Shown in pieces: positions 43,964-53,252 of a stretch of DNA of 64,000 bases; positions within the stretch are counted from its first letter, which is position 1; every line of letters begins with the position of its first letter. The translations under genes were made by a program, and so were the position numbers. The DNA comes from Bradyrhizobium sp. SSBR45G (lineage in GTDB: Bacteria > Pseudomonadota > Alphaproteobacteria > Rhizobiales > Xanthobacteraceae). A model generated the notes under the pieces. The model searched no databases. It was not told the DNA's origin and saw only the letters and a program-made list of their open reading frames with translations. The DNA lies in contig NZ_BSCT01000041.1 of the NCBI RefSeq assembly GCF_030159255.1, positions 1-64,000 on the forward strand, written 5' to 3'.

Positions 43964-44260
43964 ATGTCGATCTCCGTCAAAGGCCGGCTGGCCATTGTCG
44001 CGCTCATCGCGCTTGCCTGTTTCGCAGGCTCGGTACTCAAGCTGTATCTGGGACTGCTGTGCATCTCGCTGCTGCTCAGTTTTGCCGTGGTCGGCGTCGT
44101 GGCATGGCTGGTGGAAAGGCTCGCCCGCAAACGCCACCGCGGGCCTGAAAGACGCCGGGGCCGTCGTCGCCGCTGTCCGTCTCTCATCGATGGCAGTCAG
44201 CAGCTGTCGATGACGACAGTGGATCGCCCCGACGCGCCGACGGCAGCGGGAAGCTTGTAA
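43964..44260 (+). CDS. Small membrane protein, 98 aa
   Basis: A 98-residue protein with two closely spaced hydrophobic segments (about 8-48), an Arg-rich stretch (RKRHRGPERRRGRRRR) and a polar tail. No known family. The stop and the next ATG overlap as TAATG, which supports translation of both. The Arg-rich tail could also result from high GC, so confidence is modest. Confidence 0.5.
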   Translation: MSISVKGRLAIVALIALACFAGSVLKLYLGLLCISLLLSFAVVGVVAWLVERLARKRHRGPERRRGRRRRCPSLIDGSQQLSMTTVDRPDAPTAAGSL

Positions 44261-44952
44261 TGCGCAAGCCGCTTGCACTCGGACTGGCATCGCTCTGCTG
44301 TCTGCTCGGCAGCGCGGCCCATGCTGAACGGCCGGCCTTCGCGGTCGTCGATCAGCCCTCGCAGGATGGACGCTGCAACGGTGACAACGGAAAGGGCGAC
44401 CTCGATCGATCGGAGGCCGCCTGCCTCGAGCAGATCCCGGATCTGGCGCAACGCCGCGACGGCGCACTCAAACTGACGTTCCGCAACGGCCGCACACGCG
44501 TCTATCGCAATCAGGACGCCAAATGCGCCAGCGACGACAAAGCCTGCGTCAAATATCAGCTGACGGGATACTTCCCCGATCATGACCTCTTGCTGCTCGA
44601 GCGCGGCCGTCCCGAAGGCATCGACTGGCTCCTGGTCCGCGCCGACATGGGCGACGAGATCGGCATCGTCGCTCCGCCGCACTACTCACCCGAGAGGCGC
44701 TGGCTGGTGTCGGTCGCATCCCGCCTCGATGGGTCGAGCCTGCCCGACGGCATCGACATCATTCCTGCCAAACGTGATCGGACGCTGAAGGACTGGCACT
44801 ATCGCACGCCGGAGGATGGCAAATGGCGCTACGAGTTCGACCGCTGGGACAGCGAGGACCAGATCGTGCTCTCGGCGAAGCCCCTCGAGGACACGGCACC
44901 ACCGCGCCCGGTGGCGATCCATCGGAAGAAGAGCGAGTGGCTGTTCAAATAG
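44260..44952 (+). CDS. Exported hypothetical protein, 230 aa
   Basis: A 230-aa protein with a signal peptide (about 1-22, ending SAAHA) and a mature region with paired cysteines (CNGDNGKGDLDRSEAAC; DAKCASDDKACVKYQ), which may form disulfides in the periplasm. The remainder is beta-rich with Trp/Asp motifs (DWLLVRADMGDE, DWHYRTPEDGKWRYEFDRWD). I do not recognise a family. It is convergent with the TetR gene and coupled to the small membrane protein upstream. Confidence 0.7.
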   Translation: MRKPLALGLASLCCLLGSAAHAERPAFAVVDQPSQDGRCNGDNGKGDLDRSEAACLEQIPDLAQRRDGALKLTFRNGRTRVYRNQDAKCASDDKACVKYQLTGYFPDHDLLLLERGRPEGIDWLLVRADMGDEIGIVAPPHYSPERRWLVSVASRLDGSSLPDGIDIIPAKRDRTLKDWHYRTPEDGKWRYEFDRWDSEDQIVLSAKPLEDTAPPRPVAIHRKKSEWLFK

Positions 44953-44985
44953 CCGCACTGATCGCGTCGATCCGGCGCCCATACC

Positions 44986-45609
44986 TCACCGCTTCGCCGG
45001 CCTCCGCTTCGCCTCCAGCGCCATCAGATAGGTGGCCATCATCTCCGGCAAAGCGGCAACGACCACGTCGCGGCTGCGCGGGTCCTGCTCGCGCGTGAAC
45101 AGCAAGGTTCCGAGCACGACGGCATCGAAGGTGGCGGCCGCCTGCGGACCCAGCTCGTCGCCGAGCCTGGCGCGCATGACGCGACAGATGACGGCCTTGA
45201 ACTCGGCATGCACGGTCTGGTCGCTCAGATCGAGCGTGGCCAGCGCATCGGGATGACGAACGAAGTAGCGGATCGCCCAGCCGATCAGCTGCTCGATGAT
45301 CTCAGGTGCCGACAAGTCCGCCCACTCCGCATCGCTCCGCTGCAGCACGCGATCGAACGCCGGCTGCAGCTCGGCATCGTGGCGCTCGGCGAGCGCATCG
45401 AGCATCTGCTTCTTGTCGCGAAAGAAGTGATAGACCGAGCCGATCGATGCGCCGGCGCGCTCGGCGGCGGCATGCATGCTCACGGCACCGAGGCCGGACT
45501 CCGCAATCAGGGCGGCAGCCGCGTCGAGCAGCTGCTCGCGGCGCTCGCGCCCGCGCGCCTGGCGCGGCGCGCGAGCCGTTGCCCGCGCAGCAGCTTCCCG
45601 GCTGGTCAC
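44986..45609 (-). CDS. TetR-family regulator of the RND efflux operon
   Basis: About 207 aa, with an N-terminal HTH (about 20-65; LLDAAAALIAESGLGAVSMHAAAERAGASIGSVYHFFRDKKQM) and a ligand-binding C-terminal domain with a TetR_C-like segment (LATLDLSDQTVHAEFKAVICRVMRARLG). The best start is GTG 45609, with GGAAAG upstream; a frame opening at 45765 adds ~52 residues unlike TetR proteins. A palindromic operator (45758-45775) lies between it and the divergent efflux operon, so it probably represses both in the absence of an inducing compound. Confidence 0.9.
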   Translation of the reverse strand: MTSREAAARATARAPRQARGRERREQLLDAAAALIAESGLGAVSMHAAAERAGASIGSVYHFFRDKKQMLDALAERHDAELQPAFDRVLQRSDAEWADLSAPEIIEQLIGWAIRYFVRHPDALATLDLSDQTVHAEFKAVICRVMRARLGDELGPQAAATFDAVVLGTLLFTREQDPRSRDVVVAALPEMMATYLMALEAKRRPAKR

Positions 45610-45743
45610 ATCTTTCCGTCGCACGTCTCGCTCAAGCTCATGTTCTGTTGTCCGGGGACGACGCCGAAAGACGACGCCGGACGCCGGGCCGCCGACGCCA
45701 ACTCCTGGCATACGGAATTCTAACCGCGCCAACGCGAATGTTA

Positions 45744-45775
45744 CTAGACATTTTTTTCTAGACATGATTGTCTAG
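45744..45775 (+). promoter_or_regulatory. TetR operator: palindrome plus extra half-site
   Basis: CTAGACA-N4-TGTCTAG is a perfect 7-4-7 palindrome (45758-45775), and another CTAGACA lies 14 bases upstream (45744-45750) after ACTAG. It sits between the TetR gene and the efflux operon, the expected place for its operator. Confidence 0.8.
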
Positions 45776-45973
45776 TTCAGGTGCTGTCAAGGGGAACATG
45801 CTGTGCTGGTCCCAACGGCCGTGATCCTTCCAACCGGCGACCGCCGGCCGGGTTCACGGCTGACTGACAGCCACCGTCCCCCGCAATTTCGGACGCGAGA
45901 GACGACCGGCGGCTCTCGATCCCGGTCGGATTGACGATCCGTGAACCATTCCTTTGGGCTCGAACGTGCAACC

Positions 45974-47098
45974 ATGATCTCACTCATGCGATCTCCACCT
46001 CCTGCCCGCGCGTCCGGCGCGCGCCTGCTGACGCTGGCCGGCTGCACCGCGATCGGGCTGCTGCTTGCGGGCTGTGACCAGAAGGCGGCCGTGACCGCAC
46101 AGCCGGCGCGGCTGGTGCAGACCCAGATCGTGAAGCTGTCGGAGCGGCGGCAATCGATCACGCTGACCGGAGACGTGCAGGCACGCGTCCTCGCCGAGCT
46201 GTCATTCCGCGTCAGCGGCCGCGTCACCGAGCGGCTTGTCGAGGTCGGCGCCCATGTGAAGACAGGCCAGTTGCTTGCCAGGATCGATCCGGCCGAGCAG
46301 CAGGCCGATCTGGATTCGGCGGAGGCTGCCGTCACGGCAGCCGAGTCCCAGGTCAGGGTCGCGACCTCCAATTTCAACCGGCAGCAGACCCTGCTGTCGA
46401 GCGGCTTCACCACCCGCGCGACCTTCGACCAGGCGCAGGAGAACCTGCGGACCGCGGAAGGATCGCTGGAGTCCGCCAAGGCCCAGCGCGACACCGCCAA
46501 GGACGCGCTGACCTTCACCGAGCTGCGCGCCGACGCCGACGGCACCATCACCGCGCGCAACGTCGAAGCCGGCCAGGTCGCCCAGGCGGCGCAATCGGTG
46601 TTCACGCTCGCGCATGATGGCGACCGCGATGCCGTGCTCGACGTCTACGAGAGGGCGCTGTCGTTCAAGTTCGACGACGTCAAGGTCGCGCTGGCGCTGC
46701 TGTCAGATCCTTCGGTGACCGCCAAGGGCACGGTGCGCGAGGTCTCGCCGACCATCGATGCCAAGTCCGGCACCGTCCGCATCAAGATCGCGATCGAAAA
46801 TCCGCCGCCGGAGATGACGCTCGGCAGCGCCGTCAGTGCCACCGGCTTCATCAAGCCGGAGCAGCGCATCGTGCTGCCATGGAGTGCGCTGACGGCCGCA
46901 GGGAAAGCGCCCGCCGTCTGGCTGGTGAATGCCGCCGACAAGACCGTCTCGCTCCAGCCGGTCACGATCGAGGACTACGAAACCGGCGCGATCGTCGTCT
47001 CCGCCGGGCTGAAGCCGGGCGACCGCGTCGTGACCGAGGGCGGCAAGCTGCTGAGCGTCGGACAACAGATCACTTTCAACGAGGAGGCCCGGTCGTGA
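45974..47098 (+). CDS. RND efflux adaptor 1 (TriA-like lipoprotein)
   Basis: A 374-aa periplasmic membrane-fusion protein. A lipoprotein signal (LLLAGC, lipobox Cys about residue 34) is followed by the barrel-sandwich (LSFRVSGRVTERLVEVGAHVKTGQLLARIDP), alpha-hairpin (NRQQTLLSSGFTTRATFDQAQENLRTAEGSLESAKAQRDTAKDAL) and beta-barrel regions. It links the inner-membrane RND pump to an outer-membrane channel. I chose ATG 45974. The stop overlaps the second adaptor as TGATG. Confidence 0.92.
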   Translation: MISLMRSPPPARASGARLLTLAGCTAIGLLLAGCDQKAAVTAQPARLVQTQIVKLSERRQSITLTGDVQARVLAELSFRVSGRVTERLVEVGAHVKTGQLLARIDPAEQQADLDSAEAAVTAAESQVRVATSNFNRQQTLLSSGFTTRATFDQAQENLRTAEGSLESAKAQRDTAKDALTFTELRADADGTITARNVEAGQVAQAAQSVFTLAHDGDRDAVLDVYERALSFKFDDVKVALALLSDPSVTAKGTVREVSPTIDAKSGTVRIKIAIENPPPEMTLGSAVSATGFIKPEQRIVLPWSALTAAGKAPAVWLVNAADKTVSLQPVTIEDYETGAIVVSAGLKPGDRVVTEGGKLLSVGQQITFNEEARS

Positions 47099-48171
47099 TG
47101 ACGCCGATGCGTTGTATCCTTCCGCTTGTTCCGCTCGCTGTGCTCGCAGGCTGCAACGAGAAGGCCGCCGCTCCCGATCCGGTCCGGCCGGTGCTGTCGA
47201 TGAAGGTGGAGCCGCAGGCGGCCAACGGCTCGACCGTGACCGGCACCATCGAGCCGCGGTTCAAGGCCGACCTGAGCTTCCGGGTGCTGGGGCGGCTGAT
47301 CGCGCGGCCGGTCTATGTCGGCGACATGGTCAAGCAGGGTCAGGTCGTGGCCGCCATCGATCCGGCCGCCCTCGAGCTTGCGGTCCGCGCCTCGGCCGCG
47401 GAGGTCTCGCGCAGCCAGGCGCAGCTGACCAATGCGACCGGGACCGAGGGCCGGCAGCGCACCCTGCTGGAGACCGAGGCCACCACCAAGGCCACCCTGG
47501 AGAGCGCCGAGCAATCGCGCGCGGCCGCGCAGGCCTCCGTCATCAAGGCGCAGGCCAATCTCGCCAAGGCGCGCGAGCAGCTCGGCTACGCCCAGCTGAA
47601 GGCGGATTTCGCCGGCATCGTCACGGCCGTCGGCGCGGAGGTCGGACAGGTCGTCTCGCCGGGCGTGAGCGTCGTCACCGTCGCGCGGCCCGACATCCGC
47701 GAGGCGGTCATCGATGTCGGCGACGACATCGCCGGCGGGCTGCAGGCCGGCACGCCATTCACGGTGCGGCCGCAGGTCGATCCCGCTGTCGCCGTGGCCG
47801 GCAGGGTGCGCGAGATCGCACCACGTGCCGATGCCACGACGCGCACGCGCCGCATCCGCATCACGCTCGACAATCCGCCCGAGATCATGCGCCTCGGCAC
47901 CACGGTGGCCGCGACGCTGGATACCGAACAGAAGACCGTCATCCGGCTGCCGCGCTCGGCGATCCTCACTGACAACGACAAGAGCTTCGTGTGGCTGGTC
48001 GATGACGCCGGCAAGACCGTCAAGCGACAGCAGATCACGATCGCCACCAACGAGGACGGCAGCGTCCGCGTCACCGGCGGCCTCGAAGCCGGACAGCGCG
48101 TCGTCACCGCCGGCGTGAACAGTCTCAAGGATGGCCAGTCCGTCCGCATCGATCAGGAATCTCAGCCGTGA
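47098..48171 (+). CDS. RND efflux adaptor 2 (TriB-like lipoprotein)
   Basis: A 357-aa second adaptor, also a predicted lipoprotein (AVLAGC, Cys about 19), with the same domain order (LSFRVLGRLIARPVYVGDMVKQGQVVAAIDP; hairpin from about 85-150). It differs clearly from adaptor 1, so this is an old duplication rather than a recent copy. The stop overlaps the pump GTG start. Confidence 0.92.
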   Translation: MTPMRCILPLVPLAVLAGCNEKAAAPDPVRPVLSMKVEPQAANGSTVTGTIEPRFKADLSFRVLGRLIARPVYVGDMVKQGQVVAAIDPAALELAVRASAAEVSRSQAQLTNATGTEGRQRTLLETEATTKATLESAEQSRAAAQASVIKAQANLAKAREQLGYAQLKADFAGIVTAVGAEVGQVVSPGVSVVTVARPDIREAVIDVGDDIAGGLQAGTPFTVRPQVDPAVAVAGRVREIAPRADATTRTRRIRITLDNPPEIMRLGTTVAATLDTEQKTVIRLPRSAILTDNDKSFVWLVDDAGKTVKRQQITIATNEDGSVRVTGGLEAGQRVVTAGVNSLKDGQSVRIDQESQP

Positions 48172-51100
48172 AGTCCTTCAACCTCTCCGACTGGGCGCTC
48201 GAGCACCGCTCGCTCGTCTGGTATTTCATGATCGCCTTCATGCTGGCGGGCTTCTACTCCTACCTGCATCTCGGACGCGAGGAGGATCCCTCCTTCACCA
48301 TCAAGACGATGCTGATCCAGGCCAAATGGCCGGGCGCCTCGGCCGAGGAGATGACGCGGCAGGTCACCGACCGCATCGAGAAGAAGCTCGAGGAGCTGCC
48401 GGCGCTCGACTACACCAAGAGCCTGACCGTGCCCGGCCAGACCACCGTGTTCGTCAATTTGCGCGACACCACCAAGGCGCGCGACGTGGTGCCGACCTGG
48501 CTGCAGGTGCGCAACCTGATCAACGACATCAAGGGCGACTTCCCGTCGGGCGTGGTCGGGCCCGGCTTCAACGACCGCTTCGGCGACGTGTTCGGCAACA
48601 TCTACGCCTTCACCAGCGACGGATTGAGCCAGCGCCAGCTGCGCGACCGCGTCGAGGAGGTCCGCGCCAAGGTGCTGACCGTTCCCAATGTCGGCCGCGT
48701 CGACATCGTCGGCGCCCAGAACGAGGTGATCTATCTCGAATTCTCACCGCGCAAGGTGGCCGCGCTCGGCATCGACCAGCGCACCATCCTCAACGCGCTG
48801 CAGGCGCAGAACGCGGTGTCGCCATCCGGAGTGCTGCAGGCCGGCCCGGAGCGGATCGCGGTGCGCGTCTCCGGCCAGTTCACCTCGGAGGAGAGCGTCA
48901 AGGCGATCAACCTGCGCATCAACGACCGCTTCTTCCCGCTGACCGACGTCGCCACCATCACCCGCGGCTACGAGGATCCGCCGACGTCGCTGTTCCGCTT
49001 CAACGGCCAGCCGGCGATCGGGCTTGCCATCGGCATGAAGGCCGGCGCCAATCTGCTCGATTTCGGCGAGGCGCTGAAGGAGGAGATGACCAAGGTCATC
49101 GCCGATCTGCCGGTCGGCGTCGGCGTGCACCTCGTCTCGGACCAGCCCAAGATCGTCGAGGAGGCGGTCGGCGGCTTCACCAAGGCGCTGTATGAGGCCG
49201 TGATCATCGTGCTCGCGATCAGCTTCGTCAGCCTCGGCGTCCGCGCCGGCCTCGTCGTCGCGATCTCGATCCCGCTGGTGCTCGCGATCACCTTCCTGGT
49301 CATGGCCTATAGCGGCATCTCGCTGCAGCGCATCTCGCTGGGCGCGCTGATCATCGCGCTCGGCCTGCTGGTCGACGACGCCATGATCGCCGTCGAGATG
49401 ATGGTGGCGCGGCTCGAGGTCGGCGACTCCCTGCGCAAGGCCGCGACCTATGTCTACACCTCCACGGCGTTCCCGATGCTGACGGGCACGCTGGTCACGG
49501 TGGCCGGCTTCATTCCGATCGGCCTCAACAACAGCGCCGCCGGCGAGTTCACCTTCACGCTGTTCGTGGTGATCGCGGTGTCGCTGGTGGTGTCGTGGAT
49601 CGTGGCGGTGCTGTTCACGCCGCTGCTCGGCGTCACCATCCTGCCCGCCTCGCTGCCCAGCCATCACGCCGAGGGCGGCAGGCTGGCGCGCATCTTCCGC
49701 AGCATGCTGAACGCCTGCATGCGGCATCGCTGGACGACCATCGTCGCGACCGTCCTGATCTTCGCGCTGTCGGTGTTCGGCATGCGCTTCGTGCAGCAGC
49801 AGTTCTTCCCCTCCTCCGACCGCAACGAACTGGTGATCGACTTCAACCTGCCGCAGAACTCGTCGATCGCCGAGACCAATGCGCAGATGGCGAAGTTCGA
49901 GCAGGAGGCGTTGAAGGGCGATCCCGACATCGACCATTGGTCGACCTATGTCGGCTCGGGCGCGCAGCGCTTCGTGCTGTCGTTCGACGTGCAGCCGGCC
50001 GACGTGTCGTTCGGCCAGATCATCATCGTGACCAAGAGCCTGGAGGCGCGCGACCGCGCCCGCGCCAGGCTGCAGGCCTATCTCACCAAGACCTTCCCCG
50101 GCACCGACGCCTATGTGCATCTGCTCGACATCGGCCCGCCGGTCGGCCGTCCCGTGCAGTACCGCGTCAGCGGCCCCGACACCGCCAAGGTGCGCGAGAT
50201 CGCCCAGGAGTTCGCCGGCATCATGCGCGGCAACAGCCATCTCGGCGCCGTCGTGTTCGACTGGATGGAGCCGGCGCGCGTGGTCAAGGTCGACGTGCTG
50301 CAGGACAAGGCGCGCCAGCTCGGCGTCACCTCCTCCGACATCGCCAACGCCCTGAACAGCGTGCTCGACGGCACCTCGATCACCCAGGTGCGCGACGACA
50401 TCTATTTGATCGACGTCCGCGGCCGCGCCCAGGCCACGGAGCGGCAATCGCTGGAGACGCTGCGCGACCTGCAGCTGTCGGGATCGAACGGCCAGTCGAT
50501 CCCGCTCGCAGCGCTGGCGACCCTTCGCTACCAGATCGAGCAGCCCGAGATCTGGCGTCGCTCGCGGCTGCCGACATTGACCCTGAAGGCCAGCGTGAAA
50601 GATCAGGTGCAGCCGAACACGGTGGTCGATCAGCTGAAGCCCGCGATGTCAGACTTCAACGCCAAGCTCCCGGCCGGCTTCAAGGTCGTCACCGGCGGCA
50701 GCGTCGAGGAGAGCGCCAAGAGCCAGGCGCCGATCGTCGCCGTCGTGCCGATCATGCTGTTCACGATGGCCACCATCCTGATGCTGCAGCTGCAGAGCTT
50801 CCAGCGTCTGTTCCTGGTGTTCGCGGTGGCGCCGCTCGCTTTGATCGGCGTCGTCGCGGCGCTGCTGCCGAGCGGCGCGCCGCTGGGCTTCGTCGCCATC
50901 CTCGGCGTGCTCGCCCTGATCGGCATCCTGATCCGCAACTCCGTCATCCTGATCGTGCAGATCGAGCATCTGCGCGAAGAGGGACGGCCGCCATGGGAGG
51001 CCGTGATGGAAGCGACCGAGCACCGCATGCGGCCGATCATGCTGACGGCGGCGGCGGCCTCGCTCGCGCTGATCCCGATCGCGCGCGAGGTGTTCTGGGG

Positions 51101-51245
51101 CCCGATGGCCTATGCGATGATGGGCGGCATCATCGTCGGCACCGTGCTCACGCTCCTGTTCCTGCCGGCGCTCTACGTCGCCTGGTTCCGGATCAAGGCA
51201 CCGGAGAAGACTGCGGCTCCGCAGGCCACGCCGCACGGCGCGTGA
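48168..51245 (+). CDS. RND efflux pump (TriC-like)
   Basis: A 1025-aa inner-membrane proton-driven transporter of the HAE1/RND family with the usual layout: TM1, a large periplasmic loop, TM2-7, a second loop and TM8-12. TM4 carries the proton-relay acids in LGLLVDDAMIAVEMM. The operon order (two adaptors, one pump) resembles P. aeruginosa triABC. No outer-membrane channel is encoded here, so it probably uses a TolC-like protein from elsewhere. The GTG start overlaps the adaptor stop. Confidence 0.93.
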   Translation: MKSFNLSDWALEHRSLVWYFMIAFMLAGFYSYLHLGREEDPSFTIKTMLIQAKWPGASAEEMTRQVTDRIEKKLEELPALDYTKSLTVPGQTTVFVNLRDTTKARDVVPTWLQVRNLINDIKGDFPSGVVGPGFNDRFGDVFGNIYAFTSDGLSQRQLRDRVEEVRAKVLTVPNVGRVDIVGAQNEVIYLEFSPRKVAALGIDQRTILNALQAQNAVSPSGVLQAGPERIAVRVSGQFTSEESVKAINLRINDRFFPLTDVATITRGYEDPPTSLFRFNGQPAIGLAIGMKAGANLLDFGEALKEEMTKVIADLPVGVGVHLVSDQPKIVEEAVGGFTKALYEAVIIVLAISFVSLGVRAGLVVAISIPLVLAITFLVMAYSGISLQRISLGALIIALGLLVDDAMIAVEMMVARLEVGDSLRKAATYVYTSTAFPMLTGTLVTVAGFIPIGLNNSAAGEFTFTLFVVIAVSLVVSWIVAVLFTPLLGVTILPASLPSHHAEGGRLARIFRSMLNACMRHRWTTIVATVLIFALSVFGMRFVQQQFFPSSDRNELVIDFNLPQNSSIAETNAQMAKFEQEALKGDPDIDHWSTYVGSGAQRFVLSFDVQPADVSFGQIIIVTKSLEARDRARARLQAYLTKTFPGTDAYVHLLDIGPPVGRPVQYRVSGPDTAKVREIAQEFAGIMRGNSHLGAVVFDWMEPARVVKVDVLQDKARQLGVTSSDIANALNSVLDGTSITQVRDDIYLIDVRGRAQATERQSLETLRDLQLSGSNGQSIPLAALATLRYQIEQPEIWRRSRLPTLTLKASVKDQVQPNTVVDQLKPAMSDFNAKLPAGFKVVTGGSVEESAKSQAPIVAVVPIMLFTMATILMLQLQSFQRLFLVFAVAPLALIGVVAALLPSGAPLGFVAILGVLALIGILIRNSVILIVQIEHLREEGRPPWEAVMEATEHRMRPIMLTAAAASLALIPIAREVFWGPMAYAMMGGIIVGTVLTLLFLPALYVAWFRIKAPEKTAAPQATPHGA

Positions 51246-51354
51246 GGCGTCGAATGGCGGGAATCGCAGATAATTGCGCGGGATAAGCCGCTCGCGTGGG
51301 TTCAACACCACGCGGCGGCCGGTTAGATTCACATCCCATGCAAGGATGCGAATC

Positions 51355-52629
51355 ATGACCGATCCTCAGATCGTCTGCCCCTCCTGCCGCACCGAGATCA
51401 AGCTGACCGAGCAGCTCGCAGCGCCCCTGATTGCGGAGACGCGCCGGCAGTTCGAGAAGCAGCTCCAGGCGAAGGAGGCCGATTTCGGCCGTCGCGAAGC
51501 GCAGCTCAAGGCGGCGCAGGAGCAGATCGCGCAGGCCAAGGCCGACATCGACCAGCAGGTGGCCGCCAAGCTGAGGGCCGAGCGCGCCGGAATCGCGCAG
51601 GCCGAGGCGGCGAAGGCGCGCCAGGCCGTCGCCGATGAGATGGGCAATCGCGACCGGCAGCTCGCCGAGCTGCATCAGGCCATCGTCAGCAAGGACGCCA
51701 AGCTCGCCGATGCACAGAAGGCGCAGGCCGAGATGATGCGCAAGCAGCGCGAGCTCGACGAGGCCCGCCGCGAGATCGATCTCACGATCGAGAAGAAGGT
51801 GCAGGAGAGTCTCGTCGCCGTGCGTGACAAGGCGCGGCTGGAAGGCGAGGAATCGCTGAAGGCCAAGGTCGCCGAGAAGGAGACCCAGATCGCCGGGATG
51901 CAGCGCCAGATCGAGGAGCTCCGCCGCAAGGCCGAGCAGGGTTCGCAGCAGCTGCAGGGCGAGGCGCTCGAGATCGAGCTGGAGTCGCAATTGCGCGCGC
52001 GCTTTCCGCGCGACCTGGTCGAGCCGGTGCCGAAGGGCGAGTTCGGTGGCGACGTGATCCATCGGGTCGTGGCCCCCAGCGGCCAGGTCTGCGGCGCGAT
52101 CCTGTGGGAATCCAAGCGCACCAAGAACTGGAGCGATGGCTGGCTCGTGAAGCTGCGCGACGATTTGCGCGCGGCCAAGGCCGACATCGCGCTGATCGTC
52201 TCCACCGCGCTACCCAAGGGCGTCGACGGCTTCGACCTGATCGACGGCGTCTGGGTCGCCGAGCCGCGCTTCGCGCTGCCCCTGTCGCTCGCGCTGCGGC
52301 AGTCGCTGATCGACGTCGCCTCGAGCAAGCTCGCGCAGAAGGGCCAGCAGACCAAGATGGAGTTGGTCTACGCCTATCTCACCGGGCCCCGCTTCCGCCA
52401 TCGCATCGACGCCATCGTCGAGCGCTTCACCGAGATGCAGACCGACCTCGACCGTGAGCGCAAGACCATGATGCGTCTGTGGGCGAAGCGCGAGGAGCAG
52501 CTGCGCGGCGTGCTGGATTCGACGGCGGGCTTGTATGGCGATCTGCAGGGCATCGCCGGCCGCGCCATGCAGGAGATCGAGAGCCTCGACATCCTGCTGA
52601 TCGAGGGCAAGAGCGAGGCGGCGGAGTAG
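51355..52629 (+). CDS. DUF2130 coiled-coil/nuclease-like protein
   Basis: A 424-aa cytoplasmic protein. It starts with a Zn-ribbon-like CPSC motif (Cys8, Cys11), then ~200 residues of coiled coil (about 20-225, very rich in Ala/Glu/Gln/Lys), then a compact domain (about 225-424) with ILWESKRTKNWSDGWLVKLRDDLRAAKADIALIVSTALP. The E-x-K-type acidic/lysine pattern (WESKRTKNW) resembles the PDDEXK nuclease core seen in RmuC-like proteins. A nuclease or scaffolding role is inference. It is separated from the efflux operon by ~110 bases. Confidence 0.8.
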   Translation: MTDPQIVCPSCRTEIKLTEQLAAPLIAETRRQFEKQLQAKEADFGRREAQLKAAQEQIAQAKADIDQQVAAKLRAERAGIAQAEAAKARQAVADEMGNRDRQLAELHQAIVSKDAKLADAQKAQAEMMRKQRELDEARREIDLTIEKKVQESLVAVRDKARLEGEESLKAKVAEKETQIAGMQRQIEELRRKAEQGSQQLQGEALEIELESQLRARFPRDLVEPVPKGEFGGDVIHRVVAPSGQVCGAILWESKRTKNWSDGWLVKLRDDLRAAKADIALIVSTALPKGVDGFDLIDGVWVAEPRFALPLSLALRQSLIDVASSKLAQKGQQTKMELVYAYLTGPRFRHRIDAIVERFTEMQTDLDRERKTMMRLWAKREEQLRGVLDSTAGLYGDLQGIAGRAMQEIESLDILLIEGKSEAAE

Positions 52630-52780
52630 CGCGGCGCACCGCGCGCTCGCGCAGTAGCCCTGCACCGTCACGCCTTTATGGTTTTCCTATGCGGCCGCAC
52701 GCGGCCGCGTCTCGCATTCCTATGGTTCGCCGAGGCATATCCATTCCATCAACGGCCGGATCGCCGGCCCTCTCCGGTGG

Positions 52781-52987
52781 ATGGATCAGATGTCGCTTCT
52801 CACTGCTCCCAACGAACACCTTCACCGCGCGTCATGGTCGCGTCGCGACCAGCGGACTGAGGACCGGACGCGTGCCCTGCTCGGCCAGATCGCACGCTTC
52901 ACCCTGGTGCTGACCGGCGCCAGCGGCCTGCTGACGTTGCTGGTCATCCTGAAAACCGCTGCCTACATGTCGCATCATCCGATGTGA
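52781..52987 (+). CDS. Small single-span membrane protein
   Basis: A 68-residue protein with a polar N-terminus, Arg/Thr-rich middle and one C-terminal transmembrane helix (about 40-62; LVLTGASGLLTLLVILKTAAYM). GGTGG precedes the ATG. Unknown function. The adjacent three-hairpin repeat starts 50 bases downstream. Confidence 0.45.
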   Translation: MDQMSLLTAPNEHLHRASWSRRDQRTEDRTRALLGQIARFTLVLTGASGLLTLLVILKTAAYMSHHPM

Positions 52988-53037
52988 GCCATCGGCCGCT
53001 ACGCTGAAGTAATCCAATATCTCACGGCTTGCTCGGT

Positions 53038-53203
53038 GCACCTCGCCCCGCCTGCGGGGGCGCGACGAGCTTCGGTCGCGCTGAGAGGTCGGATTGCATC
53101 GTCAGATGCAATCCGGGTGAGGGGGACTCTCCGCACGGTCGGTGCGCGTGGCTGCCCCTCACCCAAACCCTCTCCCCGTAAGAACGGGGAGAGGGAGCAG
53201 ACC
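53038..53203 (-). repeat. Three-hairpin intergenic repeat, copy 2
   Basis: An inverted copy of 41395-41536 with about 24 extra bases in the third stem. The central stem GGATTGCATC/GATGCAATCC is present as a perfect copy at 53091-53114, and the CCCTCTCCCCG/CGGGGAGAGGG stem lies near the right end. Confidence 0.85.
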
Positions 53204-53252
53204 GTTCATGCCGAGGCAGTAACTTCCATCACTGAAAAACAAGACGAGGCGA

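Noticed and set aside
45610..45765. N-terminal extension of the TetR regulator
   Set aside because: The extra ~52 residues do not resemble TetR N-termini, and the region overlaps repeat-like and operator sequence.
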